Shown: piece after piece, positions 17,678 to 25,271 of the stretch | Numbering within the stretch: the first letter of the stretch is position 1 | Layout of the letters: each line of letters starts with the position of its first letter | IMG/VR virus record: IMGVR_UViG_3300044960_000873 | Coordinates: 1 to 57,352 of that record | Source of the DNA: a virus | Direction: 5' to 3' (one strand) | Length of the DNA: 57,352 nt | Translations under genes and position numbers: made by a program | Notes under the pieces: generated by a model | Seen by the model: only the letters and a program-made list of their open reading frames with translations | Databases searched by the model: none | Told to the model about the DNA's origin: nothing

Positions 17678-19258
17678 TCAGCCTCCACGTCCCTGGCGCA
17701 ACACCGCGCGCCGATCCGTCCGATACGCCTCCAGCACCGGCACGCTCGCCGCCAGGATTCCAGCCGCCGGCGCGGTCCCAGCATAGGCCAGGTTGAGCGC
17801 ATCGGCATCGTCCGGCGACCGGCCCAGCCGGCGCTTCGTGTCTGCCTTCGGCTCGACCACCCGCCGGCCACGGTTATCCAGCCGCCAGGTCGGGGCCAGA
17901 CATTGCCGGCGCAGGTCGGCCAGCACCGCGTCCGCCAACCGCGACAGGTCCAGTTGCCCCTCCAGCGCCCGTTCCGCCGTCGCGAACCACAGTTCCGAGC
18001 GCCGGTTGGGGTAGTCCTCTGGCGCGATGGCCGGTTTCCCCGCGTTCACCGGCAGGAACGTGTACTCCTCGCGCTGGTCGACCACCCCGCCGCCAACCCC
18101 GTCGTCGTCCACCCGCACGATCACCGCCCGGCCGTCCAGCCCACAACGCCGGCCATATTCCCGCGCCAATTCCTTCAGGCGGCCGGCCGTCTGCGCGGTG
18201 TCCCAACCATGCCGCTGCTCGTGGTGCAACGAGACCGGCCCGCGCCGCACATGGATCGCCGTGTGGTCGTCCCCGAACCGGGCCACGTCGCAGCCGATCT
18301 CGCAGGGCACGTCGTCCGGCTCGGGCAACCCCGCCGTCGCCGCCGCCTGGAACGCCGCGTCGCTCCAGACGGCATTCACCGTCGTCGACGGCCAGCGTCC
18401 CATCACCCGCGATTCGAACAACGGTCCGGGCCGGTACCACGCCCCCGACCCCGGCGGCCACTCCAGATCGGTCGCGCGCGCATCCCCCGACGCCAGCGGC
18501 GTGCACCAGCGCGCCAGCCGTTCGTTCACCCAGGCCAGCCGAACCGCCTGGGGGAATGGCGGCGGCTCCCCGCGCAGTTCGGCCAGCACGTTCGGGTGCT
18601 CCAACGCGCTCACGCTGATCAGCACGGCGTCGGCGCGCAGCTCCGCCCGGTACGCCGCGCTGGCCACGTCGGTCGGGTTGTAGATGCAGAGCCAGCGGTT
18701 CTCCGGCCCACTGGTCAGCATCGCCTCCGCCCCCTCCCAGAACTCCAGCGGCACCCCCACCGCCTCGTCGAACACGATCAGCAACCGCTCCTCGTGGGTG
18801 CCCTGGAACGCGTTCACGTCGCGCGCGGTGTAGCCAGCGGCGTAATGATTCGGCCCATCCTGCATACGCGGCGCCTTCGGGTAGAGCCCCGGCCGGCCAC
18901 GCCGTTGGGTGCGCACCTCGCGCCAGAGCAGGTCCTGCACCTGCCTCCCCGTCGGCGCTGTCGTCAGACAGATCGAGGGCGTGCGCGTGTCATACCACCA
19001 GTTGACCAGCCCGCCGGCCACGTGCGTCTTGCCCACCGCATGCGAGGCGCGCACCAGCACACGTGGATGCGTCGCTAGCGCCTCGGCGATGCGCGCCTGT
19101 TTCTCCCACCAGGTCACCCCGAGTACGTCGCGTGCATACCCCAGCGGGTCATCCCGGTAGGCCGCGTAGGCAGAGCGCAACCGCCCCTGCGCCTCATATG
19201 CCTGGCGCAGGCGGGCGAGCGCATACAACGCCGAGATCGTCGCCTCTGCCGCGCTCAC
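17678..19258 (-). CDS. terL: terminase large subunit
   Basis: 526 residues from GTG 19258, whose GTGA overlaps the small-subunit stop; the longer open frame upstream is not protein-like. Walker A-like RASHAVGKTHVAGG, then ICLTTAPTGRQVQDLLW and Walker B LLIVFDEAVGVPLEFW give the ATPase. The RuvC-like nuclease has EIGCDVARFGDDHTAIHV, VIVRVDDDGVGGGVVD and a C-terminal DDADALNLAY. It packages DNA through the portal. The order small subunit, large subunit, portal, head morphogenesis is standard. Confidence 0.92.
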   Translation of the reverse strand: MSAAEATISALYALARLRQAYEAQGRLRSAYAAYRDDPLGYARDVLGVTWWEKQARIAEALATHPRVLVRASHAVGKTHVAGGLVNWWYDTRTPSICLTTAPTGRQVQDLLWREVRTQRRGRPGLYPKAPRMQDGPNHYAAGYTARDVNAFQGTHEERLLIVFDEAVGVPLEFWEGAEAMLTSGPENRWLCIYNPTDVASAAYRAELRADAVLISVSALEHPNVLAELRGEPPPFPQAVRLAWVNERLARWCTPLASGDARATDLEWPPGSGAWYRPGPLFESRVMGRWPSTTVNAVWSDAAFQAAATAGLPEPDDVPCEIGCDVARFGDDHTAIHVRRGPVSLHHEQRHGWDTAQTAGRLKELAREYGRRCGLDGRAVIVRVDDDGVGGGVVDQREEYTFLPVNAGKPAIAPEDYPNRRSELWFATAERALEGQLDLSRLADAVLADLRRQCLAPTWRLDNRGRRVVEPKADTKRRLGRSPDDADALNLAYAGTAPAAGILAASVPVLEAYRTDRRAVLRQGRGG

Positions 19259-19836
19259 GTCTGCCCCTCCAGCAGCCGGCGCAGGTCGCGCCGCACCTCC
19301 TCCGGCGACACCCCGAACGTCGCCGCCACCCGCTCGATCTCCTCGGCGAACGCCAGGTCCAGCCGCGAGCGGTCCACCCACTGCCCCAGTTCGCGCGCCG
19401 CCTGTTCCTCCACCGCACGCAGCTCGCGCAGCAGCCCCGTGTCCAACGCGAACTCCCCCGACTTCCCGTAGCGCATCAGCAGCCCGGTACTCCCACCCGG
19501 GACAAGCGGCTTCCCCTCGGCGTCGCGGCCGCCATATGCCTCCGCGCGTTCGGCGATGATCCGCTGCAGCCGCTGCCAGCGGTCGTTGAGCGCCTCGACC
19601 CGCGCGCGCCGGCTGGCGATGCCAGTGGCTGCAACCGCGTCTGCCTGCACCGCCTGGTGGTGGGCAATGCGTTGTTGGAACTGGGTGGATTGTTTCCACC
19701 GCACGAGGGTGCGCCGGCTGACGCCGGCCCGTGCGGCGATCTCGACGTCGGTCAGCCGGTCCTCGGCCAGCAGCGCTGCCGCGAGTTCGCGTTTCGCGCG
19801 TTGCGATGCCGGAACGCGTGTGCCATTTTGCGCCAC
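19255..19836 (-). CDS. terS: terminase small subunit
   Basis: 193 residues. The N-terminal helix-turn-helix LTDVEIAARAGVSRRTLVRW binds the packaging site; the helical middle (RVEALNDRWQRLQRIIAERA) and C-terminal LAFAEEIERVAATFGVSPEEV are the oligomerisation and large-subunit-binding parts. Upstream 57 bases separate it from the Com-like gene. Confidence 0.85.
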   Translation of the reverse strand: MAQNGTRVPASQRAKRELAAALLAEDRLTDVEIAARAGVSRRTLVRWKQSTQFQQRIAHHQAVQADAVAATGIASRRARVEALNDRWQRLQRIIAERAEAYGGRDAEGKPLVPGGSTGLLMRYGKSGEFALDTGLLRELRAVEEQAARELGQWVDRSRLDLAFAEEIERVAATFGVSPEEVRRDLRRLLEGQT

Positions 19837-19893
19837 GCCAACCCCCGACGCATGAGCACGAGGGCCGCGTGGGCCGCGAGATCAACGCCGCCA

Positions 19894-20040
19894 TTATGGT
19901 ACCCGAATGGTGACATACGTGCCGCAGCGACGGCAACGCAGCGCCAGCCAGCCGATAGGCGGCAGGTATTCGGCCAGCACCCGCCCACAACGCCAGCAGC
20001 GCAACCGCTGAGGGCGACGGACCGGTGGCGGTGCACTCAC
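19894..20040 (-). CDS. Com-like zinc-ribbon protein
   Basis: 48 residues from GTG 20040 (GTGA overlap with the preceding stop). The sequence carries two CxxC knuckles: LRCWRCGRVLAEYLPP and WLALRCRRCGTYVTIRVP, closely following the Com layout of phage Mu (C-x2-C-x-x-L, then I/L-x-C-x2-C). In Mu, Com is an RNA-binding activator that unfolds the mom mRNA. A Mom-like gene lies two genes upstream here, so the pair may be functionally linked, although the order is mom before com and two other genes intervene. Confidence 0.75.
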   Translation of the reverse strand: MSAPPPVRRPQRLRCWRCGRVLAEYLPPIGWLALRCRRCGTYVTIRVP

Positions 20041-20297
20041 CCGGTGACGCGGCCCCGGCGCATGCCGGCCACCGACTCATCGTCGTCGGCGACGGTCACC
20101 TCCCAGGGTTGCTCCGGCGCGTACAGGTTGGGCCGGTGTTTGCCGCGTACGCGGAACTCCCCCTCGCTGGAGGTGTCGGCGGTCGCGCCATCGAGCGCGC
20201 GCCAGGGGCCGTCGCCGGCGCGCTGGTAGATGCGGGTCTGCTCGCCAGTGGCGTCGACCGCGATGGTGTCGCCGACGGCGGGTTTCGGTAGGCTCAT
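20037..20297 (-). CDS. small hypothetical protein
   Basis: 86 residues, beginning MSLPKPAVGDTIAVDATGEQ with a beta-rich middle (TRIYQRAGDGPWRAL) and ending VADDDESVAGMRRGRVTG. Its stop overlaps the Com-like GTG. No family is recognised; the fold looks like a small beta barrel. Confidence 0.6.
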   Translation of the reverse strand: MSLPKPAVGDTIAVDATGEQTRIYQRAGDGPWRALDGATADTSSEGEFRVRGKHRPNLYAPEQPWEVTVADDDESVAGMRRGRVTG

Positions 20298-20836
20298 ACG
20301 CGCCCCTCTAGATAGTCAAACAAACGTTTGGTTTGCCATTTCCGCTCGGCAGTCTGTGCGTCATCCCGTGCAGCAGCCCATGCGGCAGCCCGCGCCGCAT
20401 GTACTGCAGCGAGCCACGCGGCACTCTGCGCAGCATCCCAGTCGGTGTCCCAATCTGCGGCCATCGCCGCGGCGTAGGCCGCCTCCCGCGCTGCTTTCGC
20501 CGCAGCAACATCCCGTGCAGTAGCCATCTCGGCAGCCAATTGGGCATCCCACGCGGCAGTCGCGGCATCCCGTGCGGCATCCCACGCGGCAGCCCGTGCG
20601 GCATCCCATGCAGCAGCCGCAATCATGCCCTTCGCGTAGGCGCGGCTGGCCGCGATTGCGTCGCGTGGCCGCGAGTCATTGGGATACGCCTGCGTGTACA
20701 GGTGCAGCACATGTTCAGCGCAGTCGGCGGCGAATAGCCACGCGGTGCGTTCGTTCCACGTCTGGAGCTGCCGCACCAACCGCGCCCGGCGGACGACGAC
20801 ACTGTGCTCAGTCACGATCATCTCGGCCTCATCCAC
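20294..20836 (-). CDS. Ala-rich immunity-protein-like repeat protein
   Basis: 180 residues from GTG 20836, preceded by GGGAGG; ATG 20821 is an alternative. After a head domain (VLHLYTQAYPNDSRPRDAIA) it consists of helical Ala-Trp-Asp-Ala-Ala repeats (AAAWDAARAA, ATAAWDAQLA, ADWDTDWDAAQ). The R-P-x-x-A-I motif followed by Ala-rich helices is the look of the putative immunity protein/Imm5-like family often found in actinobacterial and Chloroflexota mobile DNA. The codons for the repeats are a GC-rich degenerate 12-15 bp unit. It lies between the Mom-like and Com-like genes; its target is unknown. Confidence 0.65.
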   Translation of the reverse strand: MDEAEMIVTEHSVVVRRARLVRQLQTWNERTAWLFAADCAEHVLHLYTQAYPNDSRPRDAIAASRAYAKGMIAAAAWDAARAAAWDAARDAATAAWDAQLAAEMATARDVAAAKAAREAAYAAAMAADWDTDWDAAQSAAWLAAVHAARAAAWAAARDDAQTAERKWQTKRLFDYLEGRV

Positions 20837-20871
20837 CTCAGCCTCCCAGATGGTAGGTCCGAGGCAGTAGA

Positions 20872-21579
20872 TCAGGTCCTGCCGACGGAAGACGTGCAGT
20901 CCATGTTCGTTTCGTTCTCTAGTACAAACACCCAAACGGATTTGGGGTCGTATTGTTTGCCGCGCCCCCAATTCCCGCCAGCGATTCCGCCGGGGACGTC
21001 TGCCACCTTGCGCCAGCCGTCGAACCGATAGATATCTCCTGTGTGGCGGATTGCGTTGGCATAACTCACACAAGCGCGCACCTGCCAATATACGCTAGAC
21101 CATGCTGGCGGAGCTGTAATGCGCCATAAACGGAGCGCGACTCGCGTTAGATTGCGATGCTCAGGATGGGCACAGAGACGTGCCAATTCCACACATTCTC
21201 GCCGATCAAATCCCGCGCAACGTCGATTCACGGTGCTGGCCGACACCGCTACCGCGACAAGCTCTGTGCCCAGCCATAATCCGAACGATTGCCTGCCAAA
21301 TGGCCGAGTGCTAGCCCCCAGCCAATGACCCCACTGTTCTAATGCGGCATCTGCCTCACAATCTGGGATGCGATTCCAGGCCACTAAGGGAAGAAGAGGC
21401 AGCGACATCGTCACTGGCAGTGCGTCCTGTGCAACCGGGATGTCATTCGCCTCGCGTCGCCAGTACTCGCGCAACGCATCAGCGATATCCTCGGCGTCCT
21501 CCGCGCTGGCGCACCCAGCGCCACAATCGTCGATGTGTTTGCGGAGCCGCGCCTCGTCTACCTGCCGGCTGAGTGTCAT
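20872..21579 (-). CDS. Mom-like DNA modification protein (GNAT fold)
   Basis: 235 residues. The C-terminal half has FGLWLGTELVAVAVSAS, then CVELARLCAHPEHRNLTRVA, CVSYANAIRHTGDIYRFDGW: the L-x-R-x-C-x-H-P and S-Y-A-x-x-x-x-H-x-G-x-I-Y-x-x-x-G-W motifs of Mom-type proteins. Mu Mom converts adenine to N6-methylcarbamoyl-adenine and protects phage DNA from restriction. A 90-residue N-terminal extension with several Cys (DDCGAGCASAED) is unusual. Its codon use has more A/T third positions than neighbouring genes. The start overlaps RusA stop (ATGA). Confidence 0.75.
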   Translation of the reverse strand: MTLSRQVDEARLRKHIDDCGAGCASAEDAEDIADALREYWRREANDIPVAQDALPVTMSLPLLPLVAWNRIPDCEADAALEQWGHWLGASTRPFGRQSFGLWLGTELVAVAVSASTVNRRCAGFDRRECVELARLCAHPEHRNLTRVALRLWRITAPPAWSSVYWQVRACVSYANAIRHTGDIYRFDGWRKVADVPGGIAGGNWGRGKQYDPKSVWVFVLENETNMDCTSSVGRT

Positions 21580-21965
21580 CCTCGCTCCTCTCCATCGTCC
21601 CGACGCAACGTCACGACGACCAATGTGTCAGCCGCGGCGACGCGGCTGAACGTGACCCTGCCGGTGCGGATGTCGTGGTCGTTGCGCACGAGGCCGCGCG
21701 CCTGACACGCGTCACGCACCCCAGCCACCCGCGCCCACACGTTGTCGTCGTCCGGCGGCCGGCCAGCGTAGTAGCGCCACGCCACGTCCATGACGGCCGC
21801 TGGCCAGGGCCATTCCGCCCGGCCGGCGATCTCCAGCAATGCGCACCCCGCCCACTCCCGCTGGTCGCGCATGGCCCGGTAGCGTGCGGACCAATGCCCG
21901 CGGCCATTTTTCGAGAGCACGTTGGGGCAAAGCGGCAGCGGGATGGCGATGGTGACTGTCGTCAT
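21576..21965 (-). CDS. RusA-like Holliday junction resolvase
   Basis: 129 residues. It begins VTIAIPLPLCPNVLSKNGRG and carries YAGRPPDDDNVWARVAGVRD, which gives the D-x-D-N acidic pair and the flanking RPDxDN pattern, then GLVRNDHDIRTGRV with a third acidic residue. RusA proteins resolve branched DNA before packaging. The start overlaps the previous stop (ATGA). Confidence 0.85.
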   Translation of the reverse strand: MTTVTIAIPLPLCPNVLSKNGRGHWSARYRAMRDQREWAGCALLEIAGRAEWPWPAAVMDVAWRYYAGRPPDDDNVWARVAGVRDACQARGLVRNDHDIRTGRVTFSRVAAADTLVVVTLRRDDGEERG

Positions 21966-22423
21966 ACCGACCGCGCCAGCGCATGCTCGTCGGCAACGGC
22001 AATCGCCCGACGGACCACCAACGCAATCTTGGTGCGCACCTCGTCGCGCCGTTCCGCTGGCACACGGTCATCCCGCAGAAACGCCAGCGCCGCTGCTATA
22101 GCTGGTTCCTCCTCCAGCAGATACTCCAGCCGCAGCGGCAGGAATCCGGCGGACGCCAGCAGCTGGTCAGTGTCGCGCCCGTCCAGATCCATCGCGTGCG
22201 CCAGGCGCAGTACCGTATCACGCGAAGGCAGCCGGCTCCCTGACTCGAGCCGGCTGACGAACGAATGGTCGTACCCGACGCTACGACCGATCGCATCCTG
22301 GGACAGGCAGCTGCGCCGCCGGTAGGCGCGCAGCAATTCCCCGAATGGCGGCCGGACCAATTCGCTCCGCGTCACCCCACGCCCACAACCAACAGTCCCC
22401 AAGCACATACCACCGTTCCGCAT
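21962..22423 (-). CDS. XRE-family helix-turn-helix regulator
   Basis: 153 residues from ATG 22423 (later starts at 22408 or GTG 22375 are possible; the core begins at FGELLRAY). The HTH is LRAYRRRSCLSQDAIGRSVGYDHSFVSRLESGSRLPS with the typical S-Q-x-x-I...S-x-x-S-x-x-E pattern, written here as its key residues. A helical C-terminal tail follows. It is probably a regulator within the early/middle operon. Confidence 0.75.
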   Translation of the reverse strand: MRNGGMCLGTVGCGRGVTRSELVRPPFGELLRAYRRRSCLSQDAIGRSVGYDHSFVSRLESGSRLPSRDTVLRLAHAMDLDGRDTDQLLASAGFLPLRLEYLLEEEPAIAAALAFLRDDRVPAERRDEVRTKIALVVRRAIAVADEHALARSV

Positions 22424-22473
22424 GTCAGCAGCCTGTTCTATCCCCTCGTCGCGCCTTCATGGCCGCTCCAGCG

Positions 22474-22872
22474 TCACCGCCGCGCACACGGCTCGTCGCT
22501 GCGAGGATCGCCACGCAATATTCGCTCAACCTCGCCGTTCAACCAGTCGGACGGACGGACGACGTAGCACGCGACGCCTGGAACGTATGCCAGCTCCGAC
22601 AACCAATCATCCTGTTCCGGCGTCGGGTGTTGGCCTTCACGTTTGCACTCGATGGCCAACAGCCGGTCATAGCCCACCGCGATGATGTCCGGGAATCCCG
22701 GCGTGGAACGCCTCGAATCGAACGTGTGATACACCAGATAACCGCATGCGCGGGCCAGGTCCAGCACGTATTGCAGGAGTTGCTTTTCGCTCATGCGCTT
22801 GGCAGTTGCCTCGCGGAACTCGGCAACGGGGATGGGGTCACCAATTGTGTATGGCGGCGTGATGCGCGTCAT
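22474..22872 (-). CDS. VRR-NUC domain nuclease
   Basis: 132 residues. The motif order is SEKQLLQYVLDLARACG, VYHTFDSRRSTPGFPDIIAV, DRLLAIECKREG and HPTPEQDDWL, the complete VRR-NUC core: E, PD, and E-x-K. In phages such nucleases replace classic Holliday or flap nucleases. The ATG overlaps the previous stop (ATGA). Confidence 0.85.
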   Translation of the reverse strand: MTRITPPYTIGDPIPVAEFREATAKRMSEKQLLQYVLDLARACGYLVYHTFDSRRSTPGFPDIIAVGYDRLLAIECKREGQHPTPEQDDWLSELAYVPGVACYVVRPSDWLNGEVERILRGDPRSDEPCARR

Positions 22873-23432
22873 GCGACGCCCCGCATGCGATGCCAGCGGT
22901 TCGCGACGGAACTGATTGACCGACCGAGCCGCTGCGCGATGACGGCATACGCCGCACCCGACGAGCGCATCTCACGCAGCACCGCGTCATCGTCGGTTGT
23001 CCATGCCCGGAGCTGCAGACCATGGCGGCTCCGCTGCCCAGGCGGGACGAACCCAGCCAGGTCCGACTCGCGCACCAGATGGTTACCATTGCACACAGCC
23101 GGAATCCGCCCCTCTCGTATCCAATTCTCCACCGTTCGGCTCGTGACGTAATAGCGCTCCGCCACCTCGGTGAGGCGCAAAAACCGCACCCCGGCACGCA
23201 ACTCGGACGCCCATTCCCGCAGGCACGGCTCGGTAATGCGCTCAGGACGCCAGCGGTGCCAGTGCGCTTCATCCTCCAGAAACTCCAGCAGTCGGTCCTC
23301 CCAGACCAGCCATCGCCGGTGTGGCCCAACCCGTTGGCCACGTTTGCCGTACAACCAGCCACGCTCGATCCAGCGCACGACCGTCTTCGAGCACCCGATC
23401 CCCAATAGGTCAGCAACTGCCCGCGCGCTCAA
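22869..23432 (-). CDS. multi-HTH DNA-binding protein
   Basis: 187 residues from TTG 23432 (TTGA overlap with the preceding stop); a TTG at 23471 would add 13 residues but its purine tract abuts the codon. It has an excisionase-type HTH (SARAVADLLGIGCSKTVVRW), a second one (RLTEVAERYYVTSRTVENWI) and a Myb/SANT-like end (DAVLREMRSSGAAYAVIAQR and SISSVANRWHRM). Three DNA-binding domains in one small protein fit a regulator or DNA organiser. Confidence 0.7.
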   Translation of the reverse strand: MSARAVADLLGIGCSKTVVRWIERGWLYGKRGQRVGPHRRWLVWEDRLLEFLEDEAHWHRWRPERITEPCLREWASELRAGVRFLRLTEVAERYYVTSRTVENWIREGRIPAVCNGNHLVRESDLAGFVPPGQRSRHGLQLRAWTTDDDAVLREMRSSGAAYAVIAQRLGRSISSVANRWHRMRGVA

Positions 23433-23602
23433 TACGAGTTTCCCGCGTGATCGCAGACCATTTCGATCCAACCCTCCAGTTGGAATAGGTCATGCGCTGT
23501 CCAGCGCCGACGCGAGCGGTGTGCGCGTACCGACGCGTGATACGATGCAACCGGACACGCGCGCACACGTTCCGCGCCATCACGTCGGTCCGTGTGTGTC
23601 AC
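23429..23602 (-). CDS. 57-residue hypothetical protein
   Basis: GTG 23602 overlaps the previous stop (GTGA), and its own stop overlaps the next TTG start (TTGA), so the frame fits the chain. The peptide has basic segments (RAHRSRRRWTAHD) and ends LFQLEGWIEMVCDHAGNSY. The function is unknown. The chained overlaps are the main support. Confidence 0.5.
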   Translation of the reverse strand: MTHTDRRDGAERVRACPVASYHASVRAHRSRRRWTAHDLFQLEGWIEMVCDHAGNSY

Positions 23603-24012
23603 GCCAACTCCCCCCGCCAACGCGCCGCTTGCCGCGCATATTCCGCCGCAGCGTCGGGAGCGGCCGCGTCGTCCGCAGCCGTGCGCGCGGCGTCACGCGC
23701 TTCCAAATCCGCCATCCGCGCCTGCATCTTCCTCCACGATGTCCAGCACGGCGCCGCTCCGTCTCGTCCGATGCCGATAGCATCGGGACAACACACCCAT
23801 GGACGGTAATGGGGAACATTGGCCGCTATCGGTTCCTCCGCCAGGAGTTCACTCGTCCGCTTCTCCCGCATCAGCTCGTCCTCGCCGAACCAGCGCACGA
23901 GCCCCGTACTCGTCATCCGCACGTGATACCCGCCGTCCAGCGCTGCCACGATCACCCCGGTGCAGCCCTCGTAACAGCCGTGAGATATCCGCACGAAATC
24001 TCCGTCGTTCAT
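23599..24012 (-). CDS. KOW-like small protein with helical tail
   Basis: 137 residues from ATG 24012 (ATGA overlap; GGAAGG eight bases upstream). The N-terminus NDGDFVRISHGCYEGCTGVI resembles a KOW/SH3-like beta barrel, which in other proteins binds RNA or ribosomal complexes. A long Ala/Asp/Arg helix ends the protein (RMADLEARDAARTAADD). It directly follows the DpdA-like gene. Confidence 0.6.
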   Translation of the reverse strand: MNDGDFVRISHGCYEGCTGVIVAALDGGYHVRMTSTGLVRWFGEDELMREKRTSELLAEEPIAANVPHYRPWVCCPDAIGIGRDGAAPCWTSWRKMQARMADLEARDAARTAADDAAAPDAAAEYARQAARWRGELA

Positions 24013-24710
24013 CGACACACCTTCCGACAGATCGCCGGGTTCCTCGCGCCGAGATGCGGTCGAGACGGCGTCGTCCATGCTCCCGCATCCCAGAGCGCCC
24101 GCTGCTGTTTCACGGCCTGCCATGTTTGCAGCCGTTCGACGCACTCCCGCGGGTTGAACGCGACGTAGGTCCCGTCGCACGAGTCGTAGCCGCCTGCGTA
24201 GGCCGCGCGAAACCGGATTCGACTATTCACCCGGCCCATGTGCGTCCATTTCCCGCGACGTTTTGCCTCGGCCACTAAGGCAAAGGCGGGTTCCGAGAGC
24301 TTCCATGCGGTGCTTCCGCCCGTAAACAGACAGTCAAACGCATCCCAGGGCACCGGGAGCTTGTCCTGCCCGTCCTGCGAGACAAAGGCGGCTGGAAACC
24401 CCATCTCGCGGATGACCGGCAGGTAGGCGCGCGACCGCTCCCACGTTGCGGCCGCGTCGCCGACGACGTCCGGCGCGACGACGAACAGGCACTTCGTCGC
24501 GAATGGGATGAACCCCTCCAGCTGCTTCAACCACCGGTCCGCATCGAACCGATCTCCCGCCGCGTAGCAGCCGTTGTCGCAGGCGAATGCAGGGTACCGC
24601 TGCAGCCGGTCCGGGCAGTGACCGTGCCGGGGGTTCCACATGAACCCCGCACCCATGGCGATCAGCTTGTCTTCGATCGCCCCGCGCGTTGCGCCAGTCA
24701 GGTACATCAT
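24009..24710 (-). CDS. DpdA-like DNA-guanine transglycosylase (7-deazaguanine insertion)
   Basis: 233 residues from ATG 24710 (or 24707), overlapping the transporter stop. Key segments: TGATRGAIEDKLIAMGAGFM, AFACDNGCYAAGDRFDADRW, CLFVVAPDVVGDAAATWERS, PAAFVSQDGQDK, CLFTGGSTAWKLSE and KWTHMGRVNSRIRF. The PDVVGDA, QDG, GGST-W-K and H-x-GRVNS motifs are the TGT-like signature of phage DpdA proteins that swap guanine in DNA for preQ0 or a derivative. Asp in PDVVGD is the probable nucleophile. With the adjacent preQ0 transporter the phage can modify its DNA from salvaged precursor. Confidence 0.8.
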   Translation of the reverse strand: MMYLTGATRGAIEDKLIAMGAGFMWNPRHGHCPDRLQRYPAFACDNGCYAAGDRFDADRWLKQLEGFIPFATKCLFVVAPDVVGDAAATWERSRAYLPVIREMGFPAAFVSQDGQDKLPVPWDAFDCLFTGGSTAWKLSEPAFALVAEAKRRGKWTHMGRVNSRIRFRAAYAGGYDSCDGTYVAFNPRECVERLQTWQAVKQQRALWDAGAWTTPSRPHLGARNPAICRKVCR

Positions 24711-25222
24711 CCCGCCGGCGCCGCCACTCGCTCGCGCCGACGGAGGAACCACAGCGCCACAACCGCGCCGGCCGTCATATACGCCTTCGCCAACATCTGT
24801 CCCGGGATGAACGCGAGCGATCCGAACGCCAACCACAGAAACACCGCCGAATCGACCGTCAGACCGACGCTGTTGCTCAACGCCACCGCGCCCAGCCATC
24901 GTCGCGCGCGCAGACGCGCGTATACCGCGAAGTCCGCTACCTCACTCAGCAAAAACGCCGTCGCCGATGCGGCGGCGAACGTCGGCGACACGAACCAAGA
25001 GAGCGCCGCGCCGACCAGGATCGCGACGATCACCCACGAGCGGCCCAGCCACTCGTGCGTCAGGTCCCGAAACGTGAAGGCGAGTCCCGCCGCGAATACA
25101 CCCGCCGGCGCATCCCATCCGAACCCCACGGGCACGATGCCGTAGCGCTGGATCGCCCAGTTCGCCGCGAAGATCGTTCCGATGTACCCCGCGCACGCCG
25201 CGATCCCGTAGTAGCGGCTCAT
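24707..25222 (-). CDS. yhhQ: queuosine-precursor (preQ0) transporter, VUT/YhhQ family
   Basis: 171 residues from ATG 25222, with GGGAGG upstream. Five to six membrane helices; the family motifs are TFRDLTHEWLGR near residue 52, TAFLLSEVADFAVYARLRAR and NSVGLTVDSAVFLWLAFGSL, ending PGQMLAKAYM. YhhQ imports 7-cyano-7-deazaguanine. Immediately followed by the DpdA-like gene (ATGA-type overlap), so import and DNA insertion are coupled in one operon. Confidence 0.85.
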   Translation of the reverse strand: MSRYYGIAACAGYIGTIFAANWAIQRYGIVPVGFGWDAPAGVFAAGLAFTFRDLTHEWLGRSWVIVAILVGAALSWFVSPTFAAASATAFLLSEVADFAVYARLRARRWLGAVALSNSVGLTVDSAVFLWLAFGSLAFIPGQMLAKAYMTAGAVVALWFLRRRERVAAPAG

Positions 25223-25271
25223 TCCGTTCCGCGCCTCCCTCTTCTGCTTCCCTGCTCGCGTCCGCGCCGAT

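Noticed and set aside
17678-20080. 800-codon terminase frame
   Set aside because: The first 270 residues are Gly/Arg-rich and overlap the small terminase gene; GTG 19258 with a GTGA overlap is a better start.
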